A DNA stretch of 64,000 nt from Corynebacterium pelargi (GCF_014635485.1 NZ_BMCX01000003.1:248001-312000), one strand, 5' to 3'; positions 37,823 to 48,052 are shown, counted from the first letter of the stretch. The notes: a model not told the origin generated them from the sequence alone. A program made the numbers and translations.

Positions 37823-38758
37823 ATGCGTCTATCCCGCCCAGCACTCAGCGTCGCTGCTCTCGCACTTACTGCAACCCTGGCAGCTTGCTCCGGCAATGGC
37901 GAGGAAGCCGACACCACCAAGGCATCGTCTTCTGATACCGCCGTTCAGTCTTCCGAGGCTCAGAACGATACTTCGGACAAAGACACGGACACGGACACAG
38001 ACAAAGCCGATGAAGATTCCGAAGCCCATAAAGCAGCCGTGAATAAGTACACCGAGTACGTTCGTGGCCAAGTTGCCAGCCTCCAAGGTGTTGGCGAGGA
38101 ATTCATCGCCGCTGTCGAGGCCGGCAATGTTGATGAAGCTAAGCGCCTCTACCCCGTCGCCCGTGAGCCCTATGAGCGCATCGAGCCGGTTGCTGAATCC
38201 TTCGGTGACCTCGACGCCCGCATCGACCTGCGCGAGGCAGACCTTGAAGATGGCGATTCCTGGAGCGGCTTCCACAAGATCGAAAAGGATCTCTGGGAGA
38301 ACAACGAGATCACCGACAGCACCAAGAAGGATGCTCAGCAGCTCGCCAAGGACATCGAGGAACTCGCCCAGAAGGTCGATTCCAAGGATTACTCCTTGAG
38401 CGCTGAAGACATCGCCGCCGGTGCACAGGAGCTTCTCGACGAAGTCTCCACCTCCAAGATCACCGGTGAAGAAAACGTCTTCTCCCACACCGACCTCTAC
38501 GATTTCCAGGCCAACGTCGAAGGCTCCAAGGCAGCCATCGATTCGCTTTCCCCGATCATCTCCGAAACCAAGCCTGAGCTCATCGGTGAGATCCAGGCCG
38601 AATTTGGCAAGGTGCAAAGCCTGCTTGGTCAGCTCCGCGAAGGCGACGGCTTTGTCAGCTACGACAAGGTCGACGATGCAAAGCGTAAAGAACTCTCCAG
38701 CGCCCTTGACGCCTTGACCGCCAAGGTTGCTCAAGCACAGGAGGCCGTGGAGAAGTGA
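37823..38758 (+). CDS. efeO: EfeO/EfeM-type iron uptake lipoprotein (M75 domain)
   Basis: 311 residues: signal peptide with lipobox LAAC (about residue 22), an acidic Asp/Thr/Ser linker (about 25-70), and an imelysin/M75 domain. The HxxE metal-binding motif is GFHKIEKDLW. There is no N-terminal cupredoxin domain, so it is the short EfeM-like form. The family binds ferric or ferrous iron outside the membrane for the EfeU permease. A strong AAGGAGG precedes ATG 37823. The TGA overlaps the GTG start of efeB. Confidence 0.9.
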   Translation: MRLSRPALSVAALALTATLAACSGNGEEADTTKASSSDTAVQSSEAQNDTSDKDTDTDTDKADEDSEAHKAAVNKYTEYVRGQVASLQGVGEEFIAAVEAGNVDEAKRLYPVAREPYERIEPVAESFGDLDARIDLREADLEDGDSWSGFHKIEKDLWENNEITDSTKKDAQQLAKDIEELAQKVDSKDYSLSAEDIAAGAQELLDEVSTSKITGEENVFSHTDLYDFQANVEGSKAAIDSLSPIISETKPELIGEIQAEFGKVQSLLGQLREGDGFVSYDKVDDAKRKELSSALDALTAKVAQAQEAVEK

Positions 38759-40002
38759 GCCAGCGAGTAAGTCGGCGAGGTTTTATCACCGGGGCTTCAG
38801 CACTCGCGGGAGCCGTTGCAGGCGCAGCCGCCATTGGCACGAGCGCGTGCAGCACCGAAGAGAAGAAATCCAAAGATCACGTGGTGGATTTCCATGGTGC
38901 CCACCAGGCTGGCATCACCACCAAACAGCAAGACAGACTGCATTTTGCGGCCTTCGACGTGATCAGTGATAGCCGCGAAGACCTCGCCGACTTACTCAAA
39001 ACCTGGACCGAAATGGCCAGGCGTATGAGCAAGGGGGAACTGGCAGAACCCGGCGCGATGGAAGAAGTAGGACAGGCCTCCGTGCCTGGAGATTCCGGCG
39101 AAGCCTATGATCTTCCCGCCTCCAACCTCACCATCACCGTTGGGTTTGGCCCCTCGCTTTTTGATAAACGCTTCGGTTTGGCCTCTGCTAAACCAAAAGA
39201 ACTCAAAGATCTGCCCCACTTCGCCGGCGATATGACGCGAAGTGAGATCTCCCGCGGCGATCTTTGTATCCAAGCATGCGCCGATGATCCGCAGGTTGCG
39301 GTGCATGCGGTGCGCAACCTCGCCCGCGTTGGCACTGGTGTGGTGGAGGTGCGCTGGTCGCAGCTCGGTTTCGGCCACGCCTCGGCAACCACCAAAGGCC
39401 AGCAGACCCCGCGTAATCTCTTCGGCTTTAAAGACGGCACCAATAACGTCAAGGCCGAGGATGAAGATGTGTTGGATCAATACATCTGGGTCAATGACAG
39501 CAATAGCTGGTTCGATGGTGGCACTTATTTGATTGCTCGTCGCATTCGTATGCTCATTGAGAACTGGGATCGCCAGGTCTTGCGCGAACAGGAGGCCACC
39601 TTCGGGCGCGAAAAGCGCACGGGTGCGCCCTTGGGGGCAGAAGATGAATTCGATGCCTTGCCGCTGGATGCCAGCGATGAGCAGGGCAATCCCGTTGTGC
39701 CACTGGATGCGCATTCCCGCCTGGCTTCGCCGGTGGAAAACTCCGGCCACCATATGCTTCGGCGTGCCTATAACTTCACCGATGGCTCCGATGGTTTTGG
39801 CCACTTGGATGCGGGCTTGTTTTTCATTGCCATCGTGGCCTCGCCTGAGAAGACCTTTATTCCTATCCAGTCGAAGCTGGCCAAGAAGGACAAGCTCAAC
39901 GAGTACGTGCGCTATGAATCCTCCTCGATCTTTGCGCTGCCCCCGGGGCTTCGCGATGAGAACGACTGGTGGGGGCGCACGCTGTTCGAGCAAACGGCCT
40001 AG
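38755..40002 (+). CDS. efeB: EfeB-type DyP heme peroxidase (deferrochelatase)
   Basis: 415 residues, exported by the Tat pathway (SRRGFITGAS at 5-14), with a lipobox-like TSAC near residue 32. The DyP core is intact: GFKDGTNN carries the catalytic Asp (GxxDG), DAHSRLASP the proximal heme His, and MLRRAYNF the distal Arg. In EfeUOB it oxidises ferrous iron or releases iron from heme. GTG 38755 overlaps the efeO TGA. Its TAG shares CTAG with the mfd stop. No efeU gene is adjacent on either side. Confidence 0.93.
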   Translation: MSQRVSRRGFITGASALAGAVAGAAAIGTSACSTEEKKSKDHVVDFHGAHQAGITTKQQDRLHFAAFDVISDSREDLADLLKTWTEMARRMSKGELAEPGAMEEVGQASVPGDSGEAYDLPASNLTITVGFGPSLFDKRFGLASAKPKELKDLPHFAGDMTRSEISRGDLCIQACADDPQVAVHAVRNLARVGTGVVEVRWSQLGFGHASATTKGQQTPRNLFGFKDGTNNVKAEDEDVLDQYIWVNDSNSWFDGGTYLIARRIRMLIENWDRQVLREQEATFGREKRTGAPLGAEDEFDALPLDASDEQGNPVVPLDAHSRLASPVENSGHHMLRRAYNFTDGSDGFGHLDAGLFFIAIVASPEKTFIPIQSKLAKKDKLNEYVRYESSSIFALPPGLRDENDWWGRTLFEQTA

Positions 40003-43000
40003 CGCAAGCGGAATTTCTTCCTTCTCGCTTCTCGACGCTCCTCCTCGTCGAAGTCATCGCTGCTGACTACCCTCCTGCGCCTCGGCGCGGCAGGGACGCT
40101 GGCAGCGGGCGTTCCAGCCACCACGAGCGAGGGCTCGATGGCTGCGCCGCTCACGCTGATCCGATCGACTTCGAACATCGCGGAGAGGAAATCGGCGACC
40201 CACTGCAACAGGGCTACGTCGCGAAGCTGCTTATCGCTGATATTTGGCCCCTCTTTGGGCATGCTGAGCTGGATGGCCTTCGCTGCTGCGCGATAGGTAG
40301 CCGAAGGCACCAAACGCTTGAGCCTGACCTGCTGAGAATCTTTCAGCTCAACCGGGTGGACCTTGATCCGGGTGCCCTGGATGCCAATATCGCTGATGCC
40401 AGCGCTGCGGGCCAGCAGGCGCAAACGAGCCACGGCCAAAAGTCGCGACACCGGCTCGGGTACCTGGCCGTAGCGATCTTCCATCTCCTCAATCACGGCC
40501 TGGATATCTGCGGTATTGGCCGCTGCGGCGAGCTTTCTATACACCTCAAGGCGCAGGCGCTCCGCGGCGATATAGTCCTCAGGAATGTGCGCATCGACAG
40601 GCAGGTCGATGCGGATTTCTTTCGGCCCCTGCTCGCTGGCGTCTACCACCTTGCCGTCGGCCATGGCGCGGAATGCCTCGACGGCTTCGCCCACCAAGCG
40701 CACGTATAAGTCAAAGCCCACTCCGGCGATGTGGCCGGATTGCTCGGCACCTAAGACATTGCCGGCGCCGCGCATCTCCAGGTCTTTCATGGCTACAGCC
40801 ATACCGGCGCCTAAGTCATTGTTCTGGGCGATGGTAGCCAGACGGTCATAGGAAGTTTCGCTGAGCGTCTGGCCTTTGGGGTACAGGAAGTAGGCATAGC
40901 CGCGTTCGCGCGAACGACCCACACGACCACGCAATTGGTGGAGCTGCGAAAGACCCATGTGGTGGGCGTTTTCCACGATCAGGGTGTTGGCGTTGGCGAT
41001 GTCCAGACCCGTTTCGACAATGGTGGTGCACACCAGCACGTCGTATTCACGGTTCCAGAAACCTTGCACCGTTTGTTCGAGTTGCTCCTCACCCATTTGG
41101 CCGTGGGCTACCACGATGCGCGCTTCTGGTACGAGATCGCGCAGTTCCCGGGCCTTCTTTTCAATGGAGGCCACCTTGTTGTGAACGAAAAACACCTGGC
41201 CGTCGCGGAGCAGTTCACGTCGAATAGCTGCCGCCACCTGCTTTTCTTCATAGGTGCCCACATAGGTCAAGATGGGGTGGCGATCCTGCGGCGGGGTGAG
41301 GATCGTCGACATTTCGCGGATCCCTGCCATCGACATTTCCAGCGTGCGCGGAATCGGGGTGGCCGACATGGTGAGCACATCGACGTGGCTGCGCAAGGCC
41401 TTGATGTGTTCCTTGTGCTCCACACCAAAGCGCTGCTCCTCATCGACGATGACCAGCCCGAGGTTTTTCCACTGCACACCGGTTTGCAGGAGGCGGTGCG
41501 TGCCGATCACGATGTCGATGGTGCCATCGCTTAAGCCCTTGATCGTCGCTTTTGCATCAGCTTGGGAGGAAAAACGGCTCAACCCACGAATGGTCACCGG
41601 GAACCCAGCCATGCGTTCTTCAAAGGTGCTCAAGTGTTGCTGCGCAAGCAAGGTGGTTGGCACCAACACCGCAACCTGTTTGCCGTCTTGTACGGCCTTG
41701 AAAGCCGCGCGCACAGCCACCTCGGTTTTGCCGTAGCCAACGTCACCAACAACCACGCGATCCATTGGCGAGGATTTCTCCATATCCTCTTTCACCGCAT
41801 CGATCGCCAGCATCTGATCTTCGGTTTCTACGAAGGGGAAGTTATCTTCCAATTCCCGCTGCCAGGGGCTATCGGGGGCAAAGGCATGCCCGGGAGCAGC
41901 CTGACGCTTGGCATAGAGTTCCACCAATTCCCCGGCAATTTCGCGCACAGCCGCGCGTGCCTTCTTCTTGGTGTTCTTCCAATCGGAGCCACCCATCTTG
42001 GATAGGGTGGGCTTTTCGCCACCGACATACTTGCTCAGCATGTCCAGGGCATCCATGGGCACAAAGAGCTGATCAGCCGGTTGGCCACGCTTGGAGGGCG
42101 CATACTCCAGCACGATGTATTCGCGGCGGCTGGTTTCATCGCCGGTGCTAATGGTGCGCTCAGTCATGGTGACAAAGCGCCCAATGCCATGGGTTTCATG
42201 CACCACGTAGTCGCCGGCCTTCAGTGCCAAAGGATCCACGCGATTACGGCGTTTGGCAGGCCTGCGTTTTGCGCCAGCAATATCACCGACGCGATTACCC
42301 GTCAGGTCGGTTTCAGTGATCACCACCAGTGGCAGCGCCTCGGATCCTGCCTTCTTTCGTACCTTGGGGAAGATCAATCCGGCATGGCTTAACGCCTGAT
42401 AGAGCGTGACTTCTCCTACCGAGGGCTCCCAACCAGGGGTGGCTACTTTGGCTGGAATGCCCTGCTCTGCAAAACGCTGCTGCATACGCTTGATTGCGCC
42501 TTGCGCCGGGGCGATAAAGGCAGCGCGCCCACCTGCTTGGGTATGAGCAAGCAGTAAGGACATCATCTCCTCGATCTTGCCCAGATCACCGCGTGGGGTT
42601 GGACCGGGCTCAAATTCCAGCGGCAGGGTTGCTTGCTCATCGGCACCGAACATCCCGGGTGGGGCAAACGTCCACCACGGCAAAGCGGCGTTGCGGGCTG
42701 CTACTTCGAGTGCTTCATAGCTGCGATAGGAGCTTGCCTCCAAGTCCAGGCCCTGGGCAGCCACTGGCCCATCTGCACCCATGGCGGCGGCCTCCCAACC
42801 GGCGGCGAGGAATTCCGCGTCGGTGGCCTTGAGGTCTTCGATGCGCCGACGGATGCGCTCTGGATCCATCACCACCACATGGGTTTGTTCCGGCATCAGC
42901 TCCGGCAGGCTCAACATCGGCGTATCTACCAGCGCTGGAATCAATGCCTCCATGCCCGCAGCGGGTTGGCCTTCGGCGATGGTGCTCAGTAATTCCTGCA

Positions 43001-43754
43001 AGGTGGGGTTGCCCTGGTGCTCTAGGGCTAAGGCCTCGGCACGCTTGGCAATGTCTTGGCTAATGAGCAATTCTCGTGCCGGGAAGATCTCAACCGAATC
43101 CAGGGTCATGCCCTGGAATGCGCGCTGGTCTGCCACGGAGAATTCGCGGATCTCGCTTACCTCATCGCCCCAGAATTCGATGCGTACCGGCTGCTCAGCG
43201 GTGGTGGGGAAAATATCCAAGATGCCACCGCGGGTGGCAAATTCTCCGCGCTTCGCCACGAGGTCTACATGGCTATAGGCACGGTGTACCAACTCATGGC
43301 GCAGGGCGTCGAAGTCGTATTCTTGCTCTGCCTGAATCACCAGCGGGCTGCGCCCGGGGTTTTCGGCCAACAGCGGCTGGCAAAAACCGCGCGCTGCGGT
43401 CACGACTACCTGCAGCGTGTCCAGGTGGGCTAATACTTTGGCTCTTTGGCCGATGACATCCGCTGCGGGGCTCAGGCGCTCATGCGGCAGTGTTTCCCAG
43501 GCAGGAAACCAGGCCACGCGATCTCCGAGCATGGCTTTGAGCTCGGCGGTGAGGTCTTCTGCGTCGCGGCCAGTGGGCGTGACCACCAGCACCGGGGCGC
43601 GGTGAGCAAGCGCTGCGACCGCCCAGGGGCGAACCTGCTCTAAGGCGGTGATGTGCAACGTGGGCTCGCCTACATGGGCAAGCATGCCTTTTAGTTTCGG
43701 GTCGGTGGCGGCTACTTTGAGTAGGCCTGCAAGCATGGCTGGCTGCTGAGCCAC
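39999..43754 (-). CDS. mfd: Transcription-repair coupling factor
   Basis: 1251 residues. Mfd removes RNA polymerase stalled at DNA damage and recruits UvrAB. The order is the UvrB-homology region (1-350), the RNAP-interaction domain (about 480-560, with GDYVVHETHGIGRF), the RecG-like translocase with Walker A GDVGYGKTE and DEEQRFGV, then LRGRVGRSRERGYAYF, and the TRCF C-terminal domain. Length is slightly over the usual 1150-1200. GTG 43754 follows GAGGAGA by six bases; an outer GTG at 43769 overlaps that site. A TetR gene lies 67 bp upstream. Confidence 0.97.
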   Translation of the reverse strand: MAQQPAMLAGLLKVAATDPKLKGMLAHVGEPTLHITALEQVRPWAVAALAHRAPVLVVTPTGRDAEDLTAELKAMLGDRVAWFPAWETLPHERLSPAADVIGQRAKVLAHLDTLQVVVTAARGFCQPLLAENPGRSPLVIQAEQEYDFDALRHELVHRAYSHVDLVAKRGEFATRGGILDIFPTTAEQPVRIEFWGDEVSEIREFSVADQRAFQGMTLDSVEIFPARELLISQDIAKRAEALALEHQGNPTLQELLSTIAEGQPAAGMEALIPALVDTPMLSLPELMPEQTHVVVMDPERIRRRIEDLKATDAEFLAAGWEAAAMGADGPVAAQGLDLEASSYRSYEALEVAARNAALPWWTFAPPGMFGADEQATLPLEFEPGPTPRGDLGKIEEMMSLLLAHTQAGGRAAFIAPAQGAIKRMQQRFAEQGIPAKVATPGWEPSVGEVTLYQALSHAGLIFPKVRKKAGSEALPLVVITETDLTGNRVGDIAGAKRRPAKRRNRVDPLALKAGDYVVHETHGIGRFVTMTERTISTGDETSRREYIVLEYAPSKRGQPADQLFVPMDALDMLSKYVGGEKPTLSKMGGSDWKNTKKKARAAVREIAGELVELYAKRQAAPGHAFAPDSPWQRELEDNFPFVETEDQMLAIDAVKEDMEKSSPMDRVVVGDVGYGKTEVAVRAAFKAVQDGKQVAVLVPTTLLAQQHLSTFEERMAGFPVTIRGLSRFSSQADAKATIKGLSDGTIDIVIGTHRLLQTGVQWKNLGLVIVDEEQRFGVEHKEHIKALRSHVDVLTMSATPIPRTLEMSMAGIREMSTILTPPQDRHPILTYVGTYEEKQVAAAIRRELLRDGQVFFVHNKVASIEKKARELRDLVPEARIVVAHGQMGEEQLEQTVQGFWNREYDVLVCTTIVETGLDIANANTLIVENAHHMGLSQLHQLRGRVGRSRERGYAYFLYPKGQTLSETSYDRLATIAQNNDLGAGMAVAMKDLEMRGAGNVLGAEQSGHIAGVGFDLYVRLVGEAVEAFRAMADGKVVDASEQGPKEIRIDLPVDAHIPEDYIAAERLRLEVYRKLAAAANTADIQAVIEEMEDRYGQVPEPVSRLLAVARLRLLARSAGISDIGIQGTRIKVHPVELKDSQQVRLKRLVPSATYRAAAKAIQLSMPKEGPNISDKQLRDVALLQWVADFLSAMFEVDRISVSGAAIEPSLVVAGTPAASVPAAPRRRRVVSSDDFDEEERREARRKKFRLR

Positions 43755-43821
43755 GGGGGATCTCCTCACTTCAAGGACGCTGCATCAAGGGTGCTGATGG
43801 GGCGCCTGCAACGGCGCGCTG

Positions 43822-44550
43822 TTAGGTGGACTGCTTTAGGGTACTAGCTTCTGCCTCGCTGCTTGCAGGGTCGGCTGCGTTGGCCTGATCTGCAGTATGT
43901 GCCTGGCCCAGCGTGCTCGGCGTTTGGCCTTGGCCATGTACCCCAAGCTGCGGGTTTGCTTCCATCCCCGCCAGGCCATTCCAGCAGAGGTTCACAATAT
44001 GGGCTGCAACCTGTTCTTTGGAGTATTCCTGCGCATCGAGCCACCACTGGGCTGTCATCGACACCATTCCCACGAGCGCTTGGCCGTAAAGCACGGCATT
44101 GGCGGGGTCGAGTCCAGAGCGTTCGAAGGCTTTGGCCAGGATATACGAGACTTGGTTGACGGCATCGTTGAGCAAGGTGGAGTAGCTGCGCGGGCGCGAT
44201 TCGCCTTCGGCCGGCACCATGTCTCGCACGAGGATTTGGAAGCCATCGGTGTCGTTTTCCACATAGCTTAGAAGCGCCAGCACGGCCTGTTCGATGCGTG
44301 CTCTGGAGCGCCCCTGGGCCAAGGATTCGGTGATAACCCCTTCGAGATACTGCATCTCGCGATCCACCACCACGGCATACAGGCCTTCTTTGCCGCCGAA
44401 ATGTTGATACACCACAGGTTTGGAAACCCCGGCGCGCGCAGCGACTTCTTCTACGCTGGCTCCCTCAAATCCACGCTCGGCGAATAAACCACGCCCGATG
44501 CTGATGAGCTGTTCCCTGCGTTCGCGACCCGACATTCGCTGCTTACTCAT
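43822..44550 (-). CDS. TetR family transcriptional regulator
   Basis: 242 residues. The N-terminal domain is a textbook TetR helix-turn-helix: LFAERGFEGASVEEVAARAG, SKPVVYQHFGGKEGLY (about residues 22-60). The C-terminal 40 residues are a low-complexity Ala/Gln/Ser extension. Position upstream of mfd is, as I recall, conserved in corynebacteria. The likely operator is the CATAAGCAT/ATGCTTATG inverted repeat 32 bp upstream of the start. Targets are unknown. Confidence 0.88.
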   Translation of the reverse strand: MSKQRMSGRERREQLISIGRGLFAERGFEGASVEEVAARAGVSKPVVYQHFGGKEGLYAVVVDREMQYLEGVITESLAQGRSRARIEQAVLALLSYVENDTDGFQILVRDMVPAEGESRPRSYSTLLNDAVNQVSYILAKAFERSGLDPANAVLYGQALVGMVSMTAQWWLDAQEYSKEQVAAHIVNLCWNGLAGMEANPQLGVHGQGQTPSTLGQAHTADQANAADPASSEAEASTLKQST

Positions 44551-44581
44551 GGCCTCTAAGCGTATCGTGTCCTGGGTGTTT

Positions 44582-44612
44582 CATAAGCATTGATGATTGT
44601 TGTATGCTTATG
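44582..44612. promoter_or_regulatory. Inverted repeat between tetR-type gene and tRNA-Gln
   Basis: CATAAGCAT (44582-44590) and ATGCTTATG (44604-44612) are perfect 9-bp inverted copies separated by 13 bases. They lie 32 bp upstream of the regulator start codon and 30 bp upstream of tRNA-Gln, so a bound dimer could affect both promoters. Confidence 0.6.
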
Positions 44613-44641
44613 TCCCGTCGCAAGCGCAAGCTTTTCGACGT

Positions 44642-44713
44642 TTCCCTGTGGTGTAATTGGCAACACTACGGTTTTTGGTACCGTCATTCTAGGTTCGAGT
44701 CCTGGCAGGGAAG
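44642..44713 (+). tRNA. tRNA-Gln (anticodon UUG)
   Basis: Acceptor TTCCCTG/CAGGGAA, D arm GTGT/ACAC, anticodon stem ACGGT/ACCGT around TTTTGGT (anticodon UUG), T arm CTAGG/CCTGG with loop TTCGAGT, discriminator G. The tRNA is 72 nt, with no CCA in the DNA. The convergent multicopper oxidase stop codon lies only three bases past its 3' end. Confidence 0.93.
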
Positions 44714-44716
44714 CTT

Positions 44717-46261
44717 CTAGTGGTCGTGCTCAGTGGAGCCGGCCGCTTTTTCTTTTGTATAGGCAGTATCCAATTCCGCCTTCTGCCCTGGTCGGATCTT
44801 CATAAACTGACCCATCAACCCCTGATCCTCGTGATACAGCATGTGGCAGTGATACATGTACGGGTAGTGGTTATCGCTGTAGTCACCGAACTCCACCAGC
44901 AATTTCACCTTGGCCTTCGGCGGCAAGGTCACCGTATCCTTCCACCCCTCGGTATCGAATTCAGCATCGGTGCCATCCACATCGATCACCTTGAATGCAC
45001 TGTTGTGGATGTGGAAGTTATGGATCCAGTCATTATTGCCATTGCTCACATGCCAAATTTCCGGCTGATCATGGGCGATCACTAAATCCACACGGTCCAT
45101 GTCCATGCTTTGACCATTGATCTCAAAGCCATTGAGCTCGAAGTGGCGCTCAATGAGCCCATCGCTATTGGGCGCCGGGCGGGCAACAAAACTCGACGCT
45201 ACTTTCGACGATCCTTTGAGCTTGTCAGCAGCGCGCAGCAATAACAGATCGTGGGAATCCTCTAACCCGAAATCAGGTGCGAACTCATCCTTGGGCACCC
45301 CTAAGTTATCTTTGAAGCCCACCGAACGCAGCATGACCTCTTCGCCCTTGTTCAGCTCCACCACGATTTCTGCGCGTTCTCCCGGTCCGAGCATGATGGA
45401 ATCAACCTCACGGGGTGCGTCGAAAAGCCCGGTATCGGTGGCGATGTGCTGGAAACGCCTGCCATCTTCAAAGGCCAGGCGGTGAAACCTCATCGTGGAT
45501 CCATCGAGGATACGAAGGCGCAGGCGCTGAGTCGAGGCCTCGAATACCGGGTCGGCGATGCCATTGACGTGGACGATATTGCCCAGGAGTCCCACATCAG
45601 GATCTTCCGTCTCATCCAGGCTGCCATCGTCGTTGATATTGGCGTCCATCAACACGACGGGAATGTCATCAACACCGTATTCATTTGGAAGCCCAAGGCT
45701 ATTGCTGTGTTCATCGTCGATGATCATCATGCCGGCCAAGCCGCGATACGCCTGGACGCCCGTTTTGCCATGAGGGTGCGGGTGATACCAGATGGTGGCG
45801 GCAGGCTGATCCACCTCAAAACTGGCCGTCCACTCCTGCCCCGGATCGATGGGCGAATGCGGCCCACCATCGGCCTTGGCCGGCACAAGCGCGCCATGCC
45901 AGTGCACCGAAGTGCGTTCAGAAAGATCGCTGCGCACCTTCAAATCCACCTTGTCGCCGCGGCTCATCTTGATGGTCGGCCCGAGATGCGCGCCATTAAA
46001 ACCCCAGGTGGGTGTGAATACTCCTGGCAAGATTTCCGAGGTTCCCGTTTGGGCTACCAACAGCGTTGTCAGGCGCTCGCCTTCTGTATCAAAGGTGGCT
46101 AAAGGAGGAATAGGCAGGCTACGGCGGGCATCGGGCTCAATCTGCGGCGCCGATTGACGCTGGCTTTGGTCTTGGTCTTGCCCAGCACATGCGGCCAGCA
46201 CCGCCAATGCTCCCACCGAGGTCGCACCGAGGAATTGTCGTCTACTTGCCCGAATAGCCAT
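44717..46261 (-). CDS. Tat-exported multicopper oxidase
   Basis: About 514 residues. A twin-arginine signal (SRRQFLG at 6-12) ends in a lipobox LAAC. Three cupredoxin domains carry the copper motifs SVHWHG and WYHPHPHGK early and WIHNFHIHN and YHCHMLYHEDQGLM at the end, so the T1 (Cys-His-Met) and trinuclear sites are complete. Such enzymes oxidise cuprous ions or phenols and protect from copper; a homologue of this kind is copper-induced in C. glutamicum near glmU. ATG 46261 is preceded by a GGAAT stretch; ATG 46276 would spoil the Tat start. Confidence 0.92.
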   Translation of the reverse strand: MAIRASRRQFLGATSVGALAVLAACAGQDQDQSQRQSAPQIEPDARRSLPIPPLATFDTEGERLTTLLVAQTGTSEILPGVFTPTWGFNGAHLGPTIKMSRGDKVDLKVRSDLSERTSVHWHGALVPAKADGGPHSPIDPGQEWTASFEVDQPAATIWYHPHPHGKTGVQAYRGLAGMMIIDDEHSNSLGLPNEYGVDDIPVVLMDANINDDGSLDETEDPDVGLLGNIVHVNGIADPVFEASTQRLRLRILDGSTMRFHRLAFEDGRRFQHIATDTGLFDAPREVDSIMLGPGERAEIVVELNKGEEVMLRSVGFKDNLGVPKDEFAPDFGLEDSHDLLLLRAADKLKGSSKVASSFVARPAPNSDGLIERHFELNGFEINGQSMDMDRVDLVIAHDQPEIWHVSNGNNDWIHNFHIHNSAFKVIDVDGTDAEFDTEGWKDTVTLPPKAKVKLLVEFGDYSDNHYPYMYHCHMLYHEDQGLMGQFMKIRPGQKAELDTAYTKEKAAGSTEHDH

Positions 46262-46570
46262 CTTTATTCCAAACAAATCATTCGAAGGTAGGTGTTTTTA
46301 TTCATTCAACCATGCGAGGTGGCAGCAGCGTTAGCCTCCAAGCCACGCCACGGCTTGATCAGCCAGGCCACGAAACGAAGCAGCCTGCTTGGCTGAAAAG
46401 CCTTGACGCCAGGCCTAAAAGCCCAAGGTGACAGCCCGCGCTCCCCCAATGCAGGGTGAGGGAATGGCGCGCAGTCATTTATTCTCAGACGTAGCTGCAA
46501 ACGAGCGAGCAGCAAACAAGTAAGCTCGTGAAAGCGAATACCCCCAAACGCAAGGAACATTCCAACACCC
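46262..46570. other. Intergenic region between multicopper oxidase and glmU
   Basis: 309 bp holding the promoters of two divergent genes. I see several GC-rich imperfect repeats around 46355-46420 (GGCTTGATCAGCC, CAGCC..GGCTG), but no gene with a ribosome site and no site I can match to the copper regulator CopR. Short frames on both strands overlap and lack support. Confidence 0.45.
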
Positions 46571-48052
46571 GTGACTGAACACACTTCACCCTTGGCTGTG
46601 GTGGTGCTTGCCGCTGGCGCCGGCACCCGCATGAAGTCCAAAACTCAAAAGACGCTGCACCGCATCGGCGGGCGCTCCATGTTGGCGCACTGCTTATATG
46701 CCGCCGCTGGCATGCAGCCCGAGCGCATCGTCACCGTGATTGGGCACCGCCGCGAACAAGTTGAGCCTGCGGTTGTGGCCGTGGCAGAAGAACTTGCGAG
46801 CACCGCACCCCAAACCACCATCGAGACGGTGGTGCAGGAAGAACAAAACGGCACAGGTCACGCCGTGCAATGCGCCATGGCTGCACTCGAAGGCTTCGAA
46901 GGCACCGTGGTGGTAACAAACGCCGATGTGCCACTGCTGCGTTCTGAAACGCTCACGCGCCTGGCCGCCGCGCACAACGCCGCGCCGACCGCCGTGACAG
47001 TGCTCACGATGGACTTAGACGACCCCACCGGCTATGGCCGCATTGTCCGTTCGGATGATGGCGCAGTAACGGCCATCGTTGAGCAAAAAGACGGCGACGA
47101 GGCCACGCTGCAAATTCACGAGGTAAACTCCGGCGTCTTTGCTTTCGATGCCCAGATTCTGCGCAGCGCGCTCCAAGAACTGCGCGCCGATAACGCCCAA
47201 GGCGAGCTCTACCTCACCGACGTGCTGGGCATCGCCCGCGAACAGGGCCACCACGTGCGCGCCTACCAGGCAGAAGATGCGGGCGAACTCGCAGGCGTGA
47301 ATGATCGCGTCCAGCTTGCTGCCGCAGGCTTTGAGCTCAATCGCCGCACCGTTGAAGCCGCCATGCGCGCAGGTGCCACGGTGATCGACCCGAACAGCAC
47401 CTGGATCGATGTTGAGGTCACCATCGGCCAAGACGTAACCATCTACCCCGGCACCCAATTGCTTGGCCGCACCAGCATTGGCGATGATGCCGTGATCGGC
47501 CCCGATACCACCTTGGACAACGTGCAGGTAGCCGAGGGTGCCTCGGTGATTCGCACGCATGGGTTGGATTCGGAGATCGGCAAGCACGCCCAAGTCGGCC
47601 CCTTTAGCTATTTGCGCCCAGGCACCAAGCTCGGCGAGGAAGGCAAACTCGGCGGCTTTGTCGAGGCCAAGAATGCCGTGATCGGGCGCGGATCGAAGGT
47701 CCCGCACTTGACGTATATCGGCGATGCCACCGTGGGCGAGGAATCCAATATTGGCGCCTCGAGTGTCTTCGTCAATTACGACGGCGTGAATAAGCACCAC
47801 ACCACCATCGGCTCCCATGTACGCACCGGCTCTGACACCATGTTCATCGCACCGGTGAACGTAGGCGATGGCGCCTATTCGGGAGCAGGTACAGTGATCA
47901 AAGAAGACGTTCCCCCAGGAGCGCTCGTTGTCTCTGGAGGCAAGCAGCGCAATATCGAAGGTTGGGTCGCACGCAAGCGCCCCGGCACCAAGGCTGCTGA
48001 AGCCGCCGAGGCAGCACAGCAGGCATCTGGCCACCACACCAAGGAAGGTTAA
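46571..48052 (+). CDS. glmU: Bifunctional GlmU: GlcN-1-P acetyltransferase / GlcNAc-1-P uridyltransferase
   Basis: Makes UDP-GlcNAc, the precursor for peptidoglycan and, in this lineage, mycothiol and arabinogalactan linker. The N-terminal uridyltransferase shows [11 protein letters not shown] and [10 protein letters not shown], with TNADVPL; the C-terminal half is a left-handed beta helix with [24 protein letters not shown]. Length 493 includes a short Ala-rich tail typical of actinobacteria. GTG 46571 lies 13 bases after AAGGAA. The prs start follows six bases after its stop, so the two form an operon. Confidence 0.97.
   Translation: MTEHTSPLAVVVLAAGAGTRMKSKTQKTLHRIGGRSMLAHCLYAAAGMQPERIVTVIGHRREQVEPAVVAVAEELASTAPQTTIETVVQEEQNGTGHAVQCAMAALEGFEGTVVVTNADVPLLRSETLTRLAAAHNAAPTAVTVLTMDLDDPTGYGRIVRSDDGAVTAIVEQKDGDEATLQIHEVNSGVFAFDAQILRSALQELRADNAQGELYLTDVLGIAREQGHHVRAYQAEDAGELAGVNDRVQLAAAGFELNRRTVEAAMRAGATVIDPNSTWIDVEVTIGQDVTIYPGTQLLGRTSIGDDAVIGPDTTLDNVQVAEGASVIRTHGLDSEIGKHAQVGPFSYLRPGTKLGEEGKLGGFVEAKNAVIGRGSKVPHLTYIGDATVGEESNIGASSVFVNYDGVNKHHTTIGSHVRTGSDTMFIAPVNVGDGAYSGAGTVIKEDVPPGALVVSGGKQRNIEGWVARKRPGTKAAEAAEAAQQASGHHTKEG

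Noticed and set aside
46306-46641. A 111-codon minus-strand frame over the glmU start
   Set aside because: It overlaps the start of glmU, lacks a ribosome site and resembles no family; it probably only reflects GC bias.
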